Below, in pieces: positions 23,750 to 32,046 of a stretch of 64,000 bases of DNA (the stretch's first letter is position 1; each line of letters opens with the position of its first letter). A program made the translations under genes and the position numbers. Under the pieces are notes generated by a model. That model was not told the origin of the DNA and did not search any database. It worked only from the letters and a program-made list of their open reading frames with translations. Where the stretch lies: assembly GCF_042662625.1 (NCBI RefSeq), contig NZ_JBHSXH010000009.1, positions 1 through 64,000 of the forward strand, written 5' to 3'. The stretch comes from Halopelagius fulvigenes. GTDB taxonomy: Archaea; Halobacteriota; Halobacteria; Halobacteriales; Haloferacaceae.

Positions 23750-24319
23750 ATGAACCACAAGACACCCGGACAATCAAACGACAGAGGCTCCCCAGAGCCC
23801 GCTAGATTCAGTAGACGAACGTTCCTCACCGCGGTCGGTGTCACGAGTATCGGTGCCCTCGCCGGTTGTTTAGGAGGGAGCGACTCCACGGCCAACTTCG
23901 GAGCGGGGGACGACGCCGAACGGTTCCGAAACGCCGCTGCATCGTCCCTCGACACTGCAACGTTATACAAGGCCCCGAACTGTTCGTGCTGCCTCGAGTA
24001 CACCAAGTACCTCGAAACGGCGACTGACAGCAGCGTCGAAGTCGTCGAAGCCTCCGACCTCGCGAAGACGAAGGAGAAGTACAACGTCCCGCGAGACGTC
24101 GAAAGCTGCCATACTATGGACATCGGGGACTATTACGTAGAAGGTCACGTCCCGCTGGAAGCTATCGGAAAGCTCGCGGAAGAGAAACCCGACATCGCCG
24201 GAATTGCACTTCCGGGAATGCCTCGTGGGTCACCCGGAATGCCGGGTGAGAAGGCCGAGGAGTTCGTCATCTATGCCGCCTCTGCAGACGGTTCCTACCG
24301 CGAATTTATGCAGCTCTGA
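23750..24319 (+). CDS. DUF411-family metal-binding lipoprotein
   Basis: 189 aa. A Tat signal SRRTFLTAVGVTSIGALAGC with lipobox Cys (about residue 40) is followed by the DUF411 domain: LYKAPNCSCCLEYTKYLE (Cys-x-Cys-Cys), VESCHTMDIGDYYVEGHVP, and IAGIALPGMPRGSPGMPG. DUF411 proteins are associated with copper and other metal resistance and sit outside the membrane. It follows the halocyanin pseudogene by 66 bp, so the two may have been a copper-linked pair. Base composition is lower in GC than the neighbours, suggesting transfer. Confidence 0.85.
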   Translation: MNHKTPGQSNDRGSPEPARFSRRTFLTAVGVTSIGALAGCLGGSDSTANFGAGDDAERFRNAAASSLDTATLYKAPNCSCCLEYTKYLETATDSSVEVVEASDLAKTKEKYNVPRDVESCHTMDIGDYYVEGHVPLEAIGKLAEEKPDIAGIALPGMPRGSPGMPGEKAEEFVIYAASADGSYREFMQL

Positions 24320-24528
24320 TCGGTGCAAAGTCGATAGGAATTCTCATTCGGCCACGACGGGGGAAGAGAACGGTGTATGCTCCTCTACTGCGGTTTGACG
24401 ACCGTTGCATCCGGTGTACTCGGAATCGGTAACCTCCCGGCGGCGGACCGTTCACAGGTCGAAGTACTGCTCTATCGCCGGACTCGTCCTTGCGGCAGTG
24501 TATTATCCGAATCCGGATGGAGCACCAC
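24320..24528. other. Decayed intergenic DNA
   Basis: No intact gene. Two frames give short membrane-like pieces: LLYCGLTTVASGVLGIGNL from about 24376, and SIAGLVLAAVYYPNPDGA from about 24472 in another frame. These could be one frameshifted membrane-protein gene. The stretch runs directly into the tRNA-flank repeat at 24529. Confidence 0.3.
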
Positions 24529-24628
24529 GGGCCCGACGGGAGTCACGTGAGCGTCAGCGAACGTGACTACGTCGGAGGAGTGAGCGAAGCGAGTCCGAAC
24601 GGACCCGACGGGAGTCACGTGAGCGTCA
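24529..24628. repeat. Direct repeat related to the tRNA-Arg 3' flank, distal copy
   Basis: It contains two starts of the unit GGNCCCGACGGGAGTCACG (24529 and 24601), each followed by TGAGCGTCAG. The same 70-bp arrangement occurs at 27911-27993 directly next to tRNA-Arg. GGACCCGACGGGA (24601-24613) is identical to the complement of the tRNA 3' end. Within each unit the GTCACG/CGTGAC arms form a hairpin. Confidence 0.7.
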
Positions 24629-24636
24629 GGACGGAC

Positions 24637-24892
24637 TGGACGACGCCGGCGACGTCGAGCCCGCTGACGAACGGCAGGTCGTCGGTGTCGACCATCGCGG
24701 GGTCACCCTCCAGTATTCAGAGGCCGTGTCGGTTGATGAAGTCCGCTTCGACGTCGACGACGGCCTCCCCCGGTCCGGGATCCGGCGTCGGTCGGTCGAT
24801 GAGACTCGCTCCGTCCGGTCCGGTGAGTTCACCGAACGCTGCCACGCGCATGGTGGCACGGTTCGGCCGCAGGTCCACAACCGTGGGCAATC
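24637..24892 (-). pseudogene. Truncated duplicate of the quinone oxidoreductase 5' end
   Basis: The block is colinear with 20391-20640: promoter, start codon (here CAT at 24849-24851) and the first 70 or so codons. Translation gives MRVAAFGELTGPDGASLIDR, and then the Trp codon of NRHDLWILEG has become TGA, a premature stop. Homology ends abruptly at 24637, where the tRNA-flank repeat begins. This is a non-functional partial duplication. Confidence 0.85.
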
Positions 24893-24967
24893 TACGTCGG
24901 GACTAACGAGGCGGAGGTCGAAGAGCGGAACGGTGACGCTCGTCGGCTCCGAGCCGTGGTCGGCGAC

Positions 24968-27715
24968 TCAGAACACGTTCACCGTCACCGTCTGCGGGTC
25001 GAGGTCCTCCACGGCTACCTCGTACTCGCCGGGCGAGTCGAACGTGTGCAGGAACGTCAGGTCCGTCGACTTGCCGGGTTCGAGGTCGACTCCGCTCGTC
25101 CGGACGACGTCGTCGTCGACGGTGAGTTTGACCACCTGCAGGCTCTCCTCGTCACCGGTGTTGGTCACCGTCACCGGAATCTCCAGTTGGCGGCCCACCG
25201 TGGTCTCGTCGGGCACCTCGAAGCCCTCGTAGGAGAGCATCCGGAACTCCGCCGACTGTTCGGTGACCGTCACCGTCTCGGAGAACGAGGCGTCGCCGTC
25301 GACGACGTCCATCGTCACCTCGCGGTCGCCCGTCTCCGAGAGGCGGAGGGGGAACTCGACCTGCGTCTCCTCTCCGGCGCCGACGCGGACGAACGTCTCG
25401 TCGACCGTCTCGCCGTCGACGCTGAGCGTCATCCGTTTACCGCCGACGATGCCGCCCGCGTTGCTCGCCTCGACGAAGACGGTGAACGGTTCGCCGGCCA
25501 TCACCCCCTCGGGGACGACGGGCGTGTCGTACTCGTAGGACGGCGGTTCGTACGCTGATATCTCGGACTGCTCGCCGTCTTCGGGGGGACGGAGACGGAC
25601 GGCCTGCCCGCCGCCGGTGACCATCGACGCGTGGAGGGTGTCGTCGGCCGAGACGAGGAACTCGTAGTAGGCGACCTCGTCGGGGTTCGACTCGTAGTCG
25701 GCCTCGGGGCCGTCGGCGTACACCTCGGCGACGTACTTCCGATTGCTCTTCAGGAAGTCGAGGGAGACAGACAGCGTGCGCGGGGTGTCGTCCGTCCCGG
25801 TGCCGACGAACCACTCCTCCCCCTTGCGGCGGGCGATGGTGGCGTAATCGCCGATTTCGGCCGCGCCCGCGACCGTTTCGTCCCACGCCGCCGGAACCTG
25901 CTCGATGAACTCGAAGGTGTCCAAGTCGTCGTAGTGCTCCGGCATGTCGGCGACCATCTGGAGGCCGCTGAACAGCATCGGGTAGAGAGCGAGTTGGCGC
26001 GCGACGGTGTTGTGGACGCGCGTGTTGCCGTACTCCTCGTACAGGATGTCGAAGATGCCCGGCGTGTAGTCCAGCGGTCCGGCCACCATCCGCGTGAACG
26101 GGAGCGTGAGCGTGTGCGACGGCGGGTTCCCCTGCGGCCGGAAGTTCTCGTACTCCAGTCCGCTCACGCCCTCGCGGGTCATGAGGTTGGGGTACGTCCG
26201 CCGCACCCCGGTCGGTTTGATGGGTTCGTGGACGTTGAGCATGATCTCGTGCTCTGCGGCCTTCTTCGTCACGTGGCGGTAGTGGTTCACCATCCGCTGG
26301 CCGTGGTGGTGGTAGCGTTCGCCGTCGATGTCCAGTCCCTCCTCGCTGACGTAGCCGGACTTTATCGCGTGGATACCGAGGTCCTCGTACAGCGAGAACG
26401 CCTCCTCCAGTTGGTCCTCGTAGTTGCCGACGCCGCCCCCGGTCTCGTTGTGCGCGACGATGTTCACGCTCGGGTCCTTCGACTGTCCGTACTCGACGAC
26501 CTCCCGCAGGTCGTAGTGCTCGGTCGACTCGGTGAACGAGAACTCGTGCGGCGGGTTGCTCCACGAGTCGAACCCGCCCTCCCAGCCGACGTTCCACCCC
26601 TCCACGAGGAGCGAGGAGATGCCGTGCTCGCTGGCGAAGTCGATGTAGCGCTTGGCGTTCTCGGTCGTAGCGCCCACGTCCGGACCGGGCGCCCACGTCG
26701 ACTTGCCGACGTGAATCTCCCACCAGATGCCCATGTACTTCTGCGGCTCTATCCAGTCGGTGTCGTCCAACTCGTTGGGATCGTTCAGGTTGACGATGAG
26801 GTCCGACTCCACGAGGGCGCCCGGGTCGGACCCGAGGGTGAACGTCCGCCACGGCGAGACGTGCGGCGCCTCGCCTTTCACCTTCGACTCACCGTCGGGC
26901 CACGGGACGAGCGTGCTCTCGAACGTTGTCGGGTCGCCGTCGGCGCGGGTGAGCGTCATGCCCGCGTAGTCGGTCAGGGCCGCCTCGTGGACGCTCATGT
27001 ACGCCTCGTCGCCGACGCGCATCGTCACCGGCGTGTTCGCGCCGTCCACCTCCGACCCCTTCTCGGGCGTCGGCTTGATCTCGCTCAGCGGCGTCTCCTC
27101 GTACAGGTACTCGTAGTTCTCCCAGTCGTCCGGAGTCCACCACGACGCGTAGTCGTCGGCGAACGCGAACTCCGTCCGCTCGTCGGTGATGACGAACGAG
27201 CCGAGGTTCTCCTGTTCGGGCAGCGCGTACCGGAACGCGGCACCGTCGTCGTAGGCGCGGAAGAGGAGGTTCAGAGACCGCTTCGACCCTTCCGTCTCCC
27301 GGAGGCCGACGGCCAGTTCCTCGTAGTTGTTCCGAATCGAGTCGCTCGTGCCCCAGACGGGCTCCCACGTCTCGTCGGCGCTGTGACGCTCCACGCCCGT
27401 CACCTCGAACGAGTCGTCCAAGGGCGCGGCGTCGCGGAAGGCGAGTCCGAGCGTCGACCGGTCCACCACCGTCCGACCGCCGTACGTGACGGCGTACGTC
27501 GGCGTCCCGTCGACCAACTCGAACGTCACCTCGACGTCGCCGCCGGGCGAGGTGAGCGACTGTACCTTCGCTCGGTCGCTCCGTTCGGTGCTCTCTATCG
27601 GCTCCGCCGCCACTCCGGACACGATCGACGTCAGTCCCCCGACGGCCGCCGCGCCGGCGACGAATTCGCGTCGTTCGAGAAGCGAACCGGACGTGTCGTT
27701 ACAATCACGTGACAT
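24968..27715 (-). CDS. Secreted glycoside hydrolase family 97 protein (alpha-glucosidase/galactosidase) with C-terminal CARDB-like domains
   Basis: 915 aa. A Tat signal ERREFVAGAAAVGG (residues 14-27) exports a folded enzyme. The GH97 N-domain (about 50-290) and barrel (about 320-600) are recognisable from YIDFASEHGISSLLVEGWNVGW, NIVAHNETGGGVGNYE, HAIKSGYV and NVHEPIKPTGVRRTYPN, then EGVSGLEYE. The carboxylates in these segments are the metal and catalytic sites of the SusB group. Residues about 740-915 hold two beta-sandwich repeats (VTVTEQ..., VTVNVF) like CARDB modules, perhaps for anchoring. It acts on alpha-linked sugars outside the cell. It stands alone, bracketed by tRNA-flank repeats. 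A palindrome covers its promoter. Confidence 0.87.
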   Translation of the reverse strand: MSRDCNDTSGSLLERREFVAGAAAVGGLTSIVSGVAAEPIESTERSDRAKVQSLTSPGGDVEVTFELVDGTPTYAVTYGGRTVVDRSTLGLAFRDAAPLDDSFEVTGVERHSADETWEPVWGTSDSIRNNYEELAVGLRETEGSKRSLNLLFRAYDDGAAFRYALPEQENLGSFVITDERTEFAFADDYASWWTPDDWENYEYLYEETPLSEIKPTPEKGSEVDGANTPVTMRVGDEAYMSVHEAALTDYAGMTLTRADGDPTTFESTLVPWPDGESKVKGEAPHVSPWRTFTLGSDPGALVESDLIVNLNDPNELDDTDWIEPQKYMGIWWEIHVGKSTWAPGPDVGATTENAKRYIDFASEHGISSLLVEGWNVGWEGGFDSWSNPPHEFSFTESTEHYDLREVVEYGQSKDPSVNIVAHNETGGGVGNYEDQLEEAFSLYEDLGIHAIKSGYVSEEGLDIDGERYHHHGQRMVNHYRHVTKKAAEHEIMLNVHEPIKPTGVRRTYPNLMTREGVSGLEYENFRPQGNPPSHTLTLPFTRMVAGPLDYTPGIFDILYEEYGNTRVHNTVARQLALYPMLFSGLQMVADMPEHYDDLDTFEFIEQVPAAWDETVAGAAEIGDYATIARRKGEEWFVGTGTDDTPRTLSVSLDFLKSNRKYVAEVYADGPEADYESNPDEVAYYEFLVSADDTLHASMVTGGGQAVRLRPPEDGEQSEISAYEPPSYEYDTPVVPEGVMAGEPFTVFVEASNAGGIVGGKRMTLSVDGETVDETFVRVGAGEETQVEFPLRLSETGDREVTMDVVDGDASFSETVTVTEQSAEFRMLSYEGFEVPDETTVGRQLEIPVTVTNTGDEESLQVVKLTVDDDVVRTSGVDLEPGKSTDLTFLHTFDSPGEYEVAVEDLDPQTVTVNVF

Positions 27716-27743
27716 GAACTCAACCTCTCCGGGAAATATGATA

Positions 27744-27761
27744 AATGATTTTCACATCATT
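27744..27761. promoter_or_regulatory. Palindrome at the GH97 promoter, candidate operator
   Basis: AATGAT-tttcac-ATCATT is a perfect 6-bp dyad starting 29 bp before the GH97 start. It abuts the minus-strand TATA word CATTTATC (27739-27746), where a repressor or activator would act on a leaderless transcript. A TTCAAT direct repeat follows at 27768 and 27780. Confidence 0.45.
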
Positions 27762-27910
27762 GCACAAATTCAATGAGAGTTCAATATGTTCTGGAACTGT
27801 CAGTTCAGGCGATAAACGGGAGAGGCTGCGGTGGCCGCCGTTCGCTCCCCGATTCGAATCCCGCGGCTGTCGCGACTTCGTTCCTCACGTCCGTTCGTCG
27901 CAGAAGTAGC

Positions 27911-27993
27911 GGACCCGACGGGAGTCACGGGAGCGTCAGCGAACGTGACTCCGTCGGGGGAGTGAGGCCGAAGGCCGAACGGACCCGACGGGA
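27911..27993. repeat. Direct repeat at the tRNA-Arg 3' flank, proximal copy
   Basis: GGACCCGACGGGA occurs at 27911-27923 and again at 27981-27993, where it is the end of the tRNA gene. The stretch between contains CCGACGGGAGTCACG and CGTGACTCCGTCGG, a long imperfect hairpin. The same layout is present at 24529-24628. Together the two copies bracket 3.3 kb. Confidence 0.7.
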
Positions 27994-28052
27994 TTTGAAC
28001 CCGCGACATCTTGGTCCGGAACCAAGCACTCTGTCCGCTGAGCTACGGGCCC
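27980..28052 (-). tRNA. tRNA-Arg (anticodon CCG)
   Basis: Full cloverleaf on the minus strand: acceptor GGGCCCG/CGGGTCC (28052-28046 with 27987-27981), discriminator G at 27980, D stem GCTC/GAGT. The anticodon stem CTTGG/CCAAG surrounds a TTCCGGA loop, with the anticodon at 28017-28019; a T arm with TTCAAAT follows. No intron and no encoded CCA. A TTATAC box near 28076 may be the promoter. Confidence 0.95.
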
Positions 28053-28154
28053 TCGGCAATCCGTACACCATCGCGCAGTATAACGGTTATGAAAACCCCG
28101 ACCCCGTCCGGGTCGAGGAGTCTCGGCGTCGCGTCCCTCCGTCGTCGGCCGCCG

Positions 28155-29633
28155 CTACTCCTTCGTCGCCTGCGGGTGGTCAATGACGGCCGCTTTCCAC
28201 GTCCCGCGGGTGAACCACAGGCCGGCGGCGACGGCGCCGAGAATCTGGCCGACGGCCATCCCGATCCAGATGCCCGTCTCGCCGAAGTCCCGCACGAACG
28301 AGAGGTAGTAGACAACGGGGATGCGGCCCAGCCAGAGGGCGAAAAGCGAGAACGCCAGCGCCGTCTTCGTGTTGCCCGCGCCGCGGTACGCGCCGAGAAC
28401 GACCTGCAGGAGGCCGATGAAGCCGAACTCGAACGCACGGACGCGGACGTAGTCCGCCCCGAACGCGACGGTCCGCGCGGCGGCGTCCGTCCCTGTGCCG
28501 ATGAAGACGCCGACGATGGGTTCCGCGAAGACGTACGCGACGACGCCGATGAGTATCATCACGCTCGACCCGGCTTTCACCGCCATCCAGACGGCGCGTT
28601 CGGCGCGTTCGGGCTTCGCGGCCCCGAGGTTCTGCCCGACGATGGTGTTCGTCGCCCGCCCTAGTCCCAACGCCGGGAGGAAGACCAGAGAGACGAGGCG
28701 GTTGCCGAGGCCGTACGCCGCCAACACCTCCGGGACGAACGTGACGACCATCGCGGTCAGAGTGATGAACCCGAGGGCGGTGGCGGACTGCTCGACGGCG
28801 CTCGGAACGCCGATGCGGACGATTTTCCGGACGACCTTCGGCCGGGGTCGGAAGTCGGACGGCGAGACGTCCGGTCCGGCGCTCGTGTAGAAGATGATGT
28901 AGACGCCGATGATCGTGGCGACGAGGCGGGAGAGCACCGTCGCAAACGCCGCGCCCTCGATGCCCCACCCCGCGAAGCCGGTGGCGGCGAAAAGCGCCGT
29001 CTCGACGCCGGGGACGCCGAGCATCCCGAACAGCGGGTTCGACTCGAAGCCGAAGATGAAGACGGGGTCGATGACGACGTTGACGAGGACGCTGACGAAC
29101 ATGACGGCCATCGGCGCGCGGGTGTTGCCGTACCCGCGCATCAGCGCCGAGAAGACGAAGAAGCCGAACAGCGCGGGGAGGCCGAGGAAGAAGATGCGCA
29201 TGTAGTCGGCGGCCATCGGGACGACCTGAGCGGCCGTGGCGGGGGAACTCGGGAGGACCGAGAGCATGGCGTCCGTGGCGAAGAAGCCGAGGACGCCGAC
29301 GACGACGGCGATGAGGGTGATGAACCCGAGCGTCTGCCCGGCGACGGTTCCCGCCGACGCCTCGCTGTCGGCCCCGGTGTACTGCGCGACGAGGGTGCTC
29401 CCGGCGACGGTGAACCCGCCGCCGACGGAGATGAGGAGGAAGATGAGCGGGAACGCGAGGCTGATGGCGGCGACGGCGTCCGTCGAGAGGCGGCCGAGCC
29501 AGACGGTGTCTGCCAGATTGTACGCGACCTGCAGTAACTCGGTGACGATGATGGGCCACGCGAGGGCGAATATCGGGCGCTTCAGGCCGCCCTCGGTGAG
29601 CGACCCGCCGCCCGTTGCGGGATTGGAGGGCAC
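28155..29633 (-). CDS. MATE-family efflux transporter
   Basis: 492 aa, GTG start. It has twelve predicted membrane helices in two repeats of six. Each repeat opens with the family's pattern: LAWPIIVTELLQVAYNLADTVWLG (residues about 24-47) and IGVPSAVEQSATALGFITL in the second half, with ALGLGRATNTIVGQNLGA, a typical MATE cytoplasmic stretch. It is a cation-coupled exporter of drugs, metabolites or flavin-like compounds. It stands alone between tRNA-Arg and the ferredoxin gene. Substrate unknown. Confidence 0.9.
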   Translation of the reverse strand: MPSNPATGGGSLTEGGLKRPIFALAWPIIVTELLQVAYNLADTVWLGRLSTDAVAAISLAFPLIFLLISVGGGFTVAGSTLVAQYTGADSEASAGTVAGQTLGFITLIAVVVGVLGFFATDAMLSVLPSSPATAAQVVPMAADYMRIFFLGLPALFGFFVFSALMRGYGNTRAPMAVMFVSVLVNVVIDPVFIFGFESNPLFGMLGVPGVETALFAATGFAGWGIEGAAFATVLSRLVATIIGVYIIFYTSAGPDVSPSDFRPRPKVVRKIVRIGVPSAVEQSATALGFITLTAMVVTFVPEVLAAYGLGNRLVSLVFLPALGLGRATNTIVGQNLGAAKPERAERAVWMAVKAGSSVMILIGVVAYVFAEPIVGVFIGTGTDAAARTVAFGADYVRVRAFEFGFIGLLQVVLGAYRGAGNTKTALAFSLFALWLGRIPVVYYLSFVRDFGETGIWIGMAVGQILGAVAAGLWFTRGTWKAAVIDHPQATKE

Positions 29634-29813
29634 TGGACGGTACGAACGACGGTATTCAGTTTCAACCCGTCGATAGTCGAATAGGTTGCCGGATGTTTCG
29701 AATCGAAACGCGCTGCGGACGACCGGCGGCGGACGCTCCGCGGTCGGCGGTCGTTCGGCGTTGGAATCGGAAAAACGAGAACCTCGGGGTCGTTCGGGAA
29801 TCGCGTCCCGGCG

Positions 29814-30401
29814 TTAGGGGGCTTCGCCCGTCTCGATGGTGAAGTCCGCGCGCGGGTAGGCGACGCAGGTGAGCGTGTACCCCTCGCCGAGTTCGGAGTC
29901 GTCGAGCATCTGCTGGTCGTCGTGGACGACGTAGTCCTCGGAGTTACCGCCCGAGGTAATCTGGCCGGCGCAGGAGACGCACTGGCCCTGCCGGCAGGCG
30001 TACGGGAGGTCCCATCCCTCGTCCTCGCCGGATTCGAGGACGGTCTTGTTGTTGGCGACTTCGACGGTTTCGCCCTGCTTGGCGAACTCCACCTCGAAGT
30101 ACTCGACTTCGTCCTCGGGGATGTCCGCCGGGCTTCCGGAGTCCTCGCCGTCGCTGTCTTCGAGTTCTGCGCCCTCTTCGCCCGCGCCGACGGCGCCCGC
30201 CGCGACACCGCCGCCGCCGATGGACCGGTTCATCGGTTCGGGGAAGTCCGTCTCCGGGACGGTACTCGCCCGACGTTCGAGGACCTCTTGGGAGATGTCG
30301 GCGCTGGACTGCCACTCGGTGCCCCGAGAGAAGTGCAGGGCGACCGTGACGAGCGTCAGAGTCGCGCCGAGACCCAGACCCACGAGGTTGATTTCGACCA
30401 T
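29814..30401 (-). CDS. Membrane-anchored plant-type [2Fe-2S] ferredoxin
   Basis: 195 aa. An N-terminal helix (residues about 5-22) anchors it to the membrane, and an acidic, Gly-rich linker (60-100) leads to a beta-grasp ferredoxin domain. Cluster ligands are Cys136, Cys141, Cys144 (YACRQGQCVSC) and Cys179 (LTCVAYP). The anchor and the short loop distinguish it from the larger haloarchaeal ferredoxin used by 2-oxoacid oxidoreductases. It probably passes electrons to a membrane partner that is not encoded nearby. A TCATAATTTC box fits a leaderless start, and TTTTT on the minus strand (29773-29777) marks the end. Confidence 0.88.
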   Translation of the reverse strand: MVEINLVGLGLGATLTLVTVALHFSRGTEWQSSADISQEVLERRASTVPETDFPEPMNRSIGGGGVAAGAVGAGEEGAELEDSDGEDSGSPADIPEDEVEYFEVEFAKQGETVEVANNKTVLESGEDEGWDLPYACRQGQCVSCAGQITSGGNSEDYVVHDDQQMLDDSELGEGYTLTCVAYPRADFTIETGEAP

Positions 30402-30588
30402 GAGGGGCGCTACGGAGTCGGGGGTTAAGGAAATTATGATCCACCTTTTACGCTGCGCTCGCCCGCGTCGCGGGCTCGATCGGTGAAAATCTGTCTTGGC
30501 GAACGTAGCGAGCCGAGGCTCGTCAGGGTTTCACTCTGACGGTGGACCAAAAACGCGCTCGCTTCGCTCCCGGAGCGACCCCTTCGAC
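30402..30588. repeat. Palindrome-rich intergenic region
   Basis: Between the two minus-strand genes ferredoxin and gnd. Nested inverted repeats include CGAGCC-ga-GGCTCG (about 30510-30523), GTGAAA/TTTCAC arms about 45 bp apart, and CGCTCGCTTCG/CGGAGCG further on. Such clusters are common between haloarchaeal genes and may terminate the gnd transcript. Confidence 0.4.
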
Positions 30589-31485
30589 CTACTCCTCGCG
30601 CACGACTTCGTGCCGACCGAAGCCGTACCGGAGGCGGTTCGCCAGACGGCGGGAGAACCGCGCCTCGTCGCGACTGCCGAAGCGTTCGGCGAGGGACTGA
30701 TAGATGAGCGGAACCGGAACCTCCTGTTCGAGGGCCTCTCGGACGGTCCACGTCCCGGTAGACCCGCCGGAGACGTGGTCGGCCACGTCGCCGAGGTCGG
30801 TCCCCTCCTCGCGGAACGCCTCCTCGCAGAGTTCCAACAGCCACGACCGGATGACCGCGCCGTTGTTCCACGTCCGCGCGACGGATTCGAGGTCCAAATC
30901 GTACCGGCCGTTCGCGAGGAGTTCGAAGCCCTCGCCGTACGCCTGCATGAGGGCGTACTCGACGCCGTTGTGGACCATCTTCACGTAGTGGCCCGACCCG
31001 GCGGGGCCCATCCGGTCGTGACCGTCGGGGCCGGTGGCGACGGCGTCGAAGACGGGCGTCATCTCCTCGTACGCCCACTGCGGGCCGCCGACCATGAGTG
31101 AGAAGCCGAGTTCCGCGCCCGCGGGGCCGCCGGAGGTGCCGCAGTCGAGGTACGCCGCCTCCGTCTCCTCGGCGCGGCGGACCGACTTCTCGAAGTGGGA
31201 GTTGCCGCCGTCCACGACCACGTCGTCGGCGTCGAGGTGGGGCGCCAGTTCCTCCAGCGTCGCGTCCACCGCCTCGCCCGCGGGGACCATGAGCCATATG
31301 CGCTTGTCGTCGCCGAGGCGGTCCGCGAGGTCGGCGACGCTCTCGGCGGGCGTCGCTCCCGCGTCGGCGGCCGTCGCGACGGCCTCCGCGCTGAGGTCGA
31401 AGGCGACGACTTCGTGGCCCGCCTCTACGACTCTGTTCACGACTATCTGACCCATGCGGCCGAGTCCGATGACGCCCAGTTGCAT
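30589..31485 (-). CDS. gnd: 6-phosphogluconate dehydrogenase, NAD-type short form
   Basis: 298 aa. It decarboxylates 6-phosphogluconate to ribulose 5-phosphate, the haloarchaeal route to pentoses. The nucleotide motif is MQLGVIGLGRMG; VVDGGNSHFEKSVRR and DCGTSGGPAGAELGFSLMVGG are substrate-loop signatures; HYVKMVHNGVEYALMQAYGEG holds the catalytic Lys and Asn. At about 300 residues it belongs to the short GndA group rather than the 470-aa NADP type. It diverges from the CBS gene. Confidence 0.93.
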   Translation of the reverse strand: MQLGVIGLGRMGQIVVNRVVEAGHEVVAFDLSAEAVATAADAGATPAESVADLADRLGDDKRIWLMVPAGEAVDATLEELAPHLDADDVVVDGGNSHFEKSVRRAEETEAAYLDCGTSGGPAGAELGFSLMVGGPQWAYEEMTPVFDAVATGPDGHDRMGPAGSGHYVKMVHNGVEYALMQAYGEGFELLANGRYDLDLESVARTWNNGAVIRSWLLELCEEAFREEGTDLGDVADHVSGGSTGTWTVREALEQEVPVPLIYQSLAERFGSRDEARFSRRLANRLRYGFGRHEVVREE

Positions 31486-31585
31486 GGGTGGCCGTCCATC
31501 GGCGGGGGAGGTAGTGGTTCCGATTCGCGGGGGAGGCGCCGGCGTTCGGGCCTCCGCTCCCGCCCCGGAAACGCCCGTCGCGCCT

Positions 31586-32011
31586 ATGGACGTTCAGAGC
31601 GTAGTCTCCAATATGCTCGGGGATTTGACACGCACGGACGCGCTGACCGCGGCACCGGAGACGACGGTCGCCGACGCGGCGGCGGCGATGCGAACCCGCG
31701 ACGCGGACGTCGTCGTCGTCGTGGACGAGCACCGACCGCTGGGACTCCTCACGCCGGAGACCATCGGCCGCGCCGTCGTCGCCGACGAGGACGTGCGCGA
31801 GATGTCGGTGGGGGACCTCGTCGCCGAGGACCCGGTGACCGTTCGGGAGACGGCCGACCGTGAGGCCCTCGTGCGCCTGTTCGCCCGGCGGGACGTCCGG
31901 GCGGCAATCGTGGTGGACGACGGCGACGAGTACGCCGGCGTCGTCACGTTCGAGAACCTGTTGGCGGCATACGCCCGGGAGTTCGACGCGTTGCTCGAAC
32001 TCACCGAGTGA
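31586..32011 (+). CDS. CBS-domain pair protein
   Basis: 141 aa, essentially two CBS motifs. The first (about residues 10-65) reads TAAPETTVADAAAAMRTRDADVVVVVDEHRPLGLLT, the second (about 75-135) EDPVTVRETADREALVRLFARRDVRAAIVVDD. CBS pairs bind adenosine nucleotides and act as energy or NAD sensors. No enzyme domain is attached. ATG 31586 is chosen over a long in-frame extension. GGAGATTTTTTCTCC right after the stop may be both its terminator and the TATA of the aminopeptidase gene. Confidence 0.83.
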   Translation: MDVQSVVSNMLGDLTRTDALTAAPETTVADAAAAMRTRDADVVVVVDEHRPLGLLTPETIGRAVVADEDVREMSVGDLVAEDPVTVRETADREALVRLFARRDVRAAIVVDDGDEYAGVVTFENLLAAYAREFDALLELTE

Positions 32012-32046
32012 GGAGATTTTTTCTCCGCCGCGGGCGACTCGCCGGT

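Noticed and set aside
25631..27712. Plus-strand frame of 693 codons antisense to the GH97 gene
   Set aside because: Its translation is Val/Arg/Asp-rich shadow text; the minus strand has the GH97 motifs and a Tat signal.
27841..27875. T-arm-like sequence (GATTCGAATCCCGCGG) near tRNA-Arg
   Set aside because: No matching acceptor, D or anticodon arms; at most tRNA debris.
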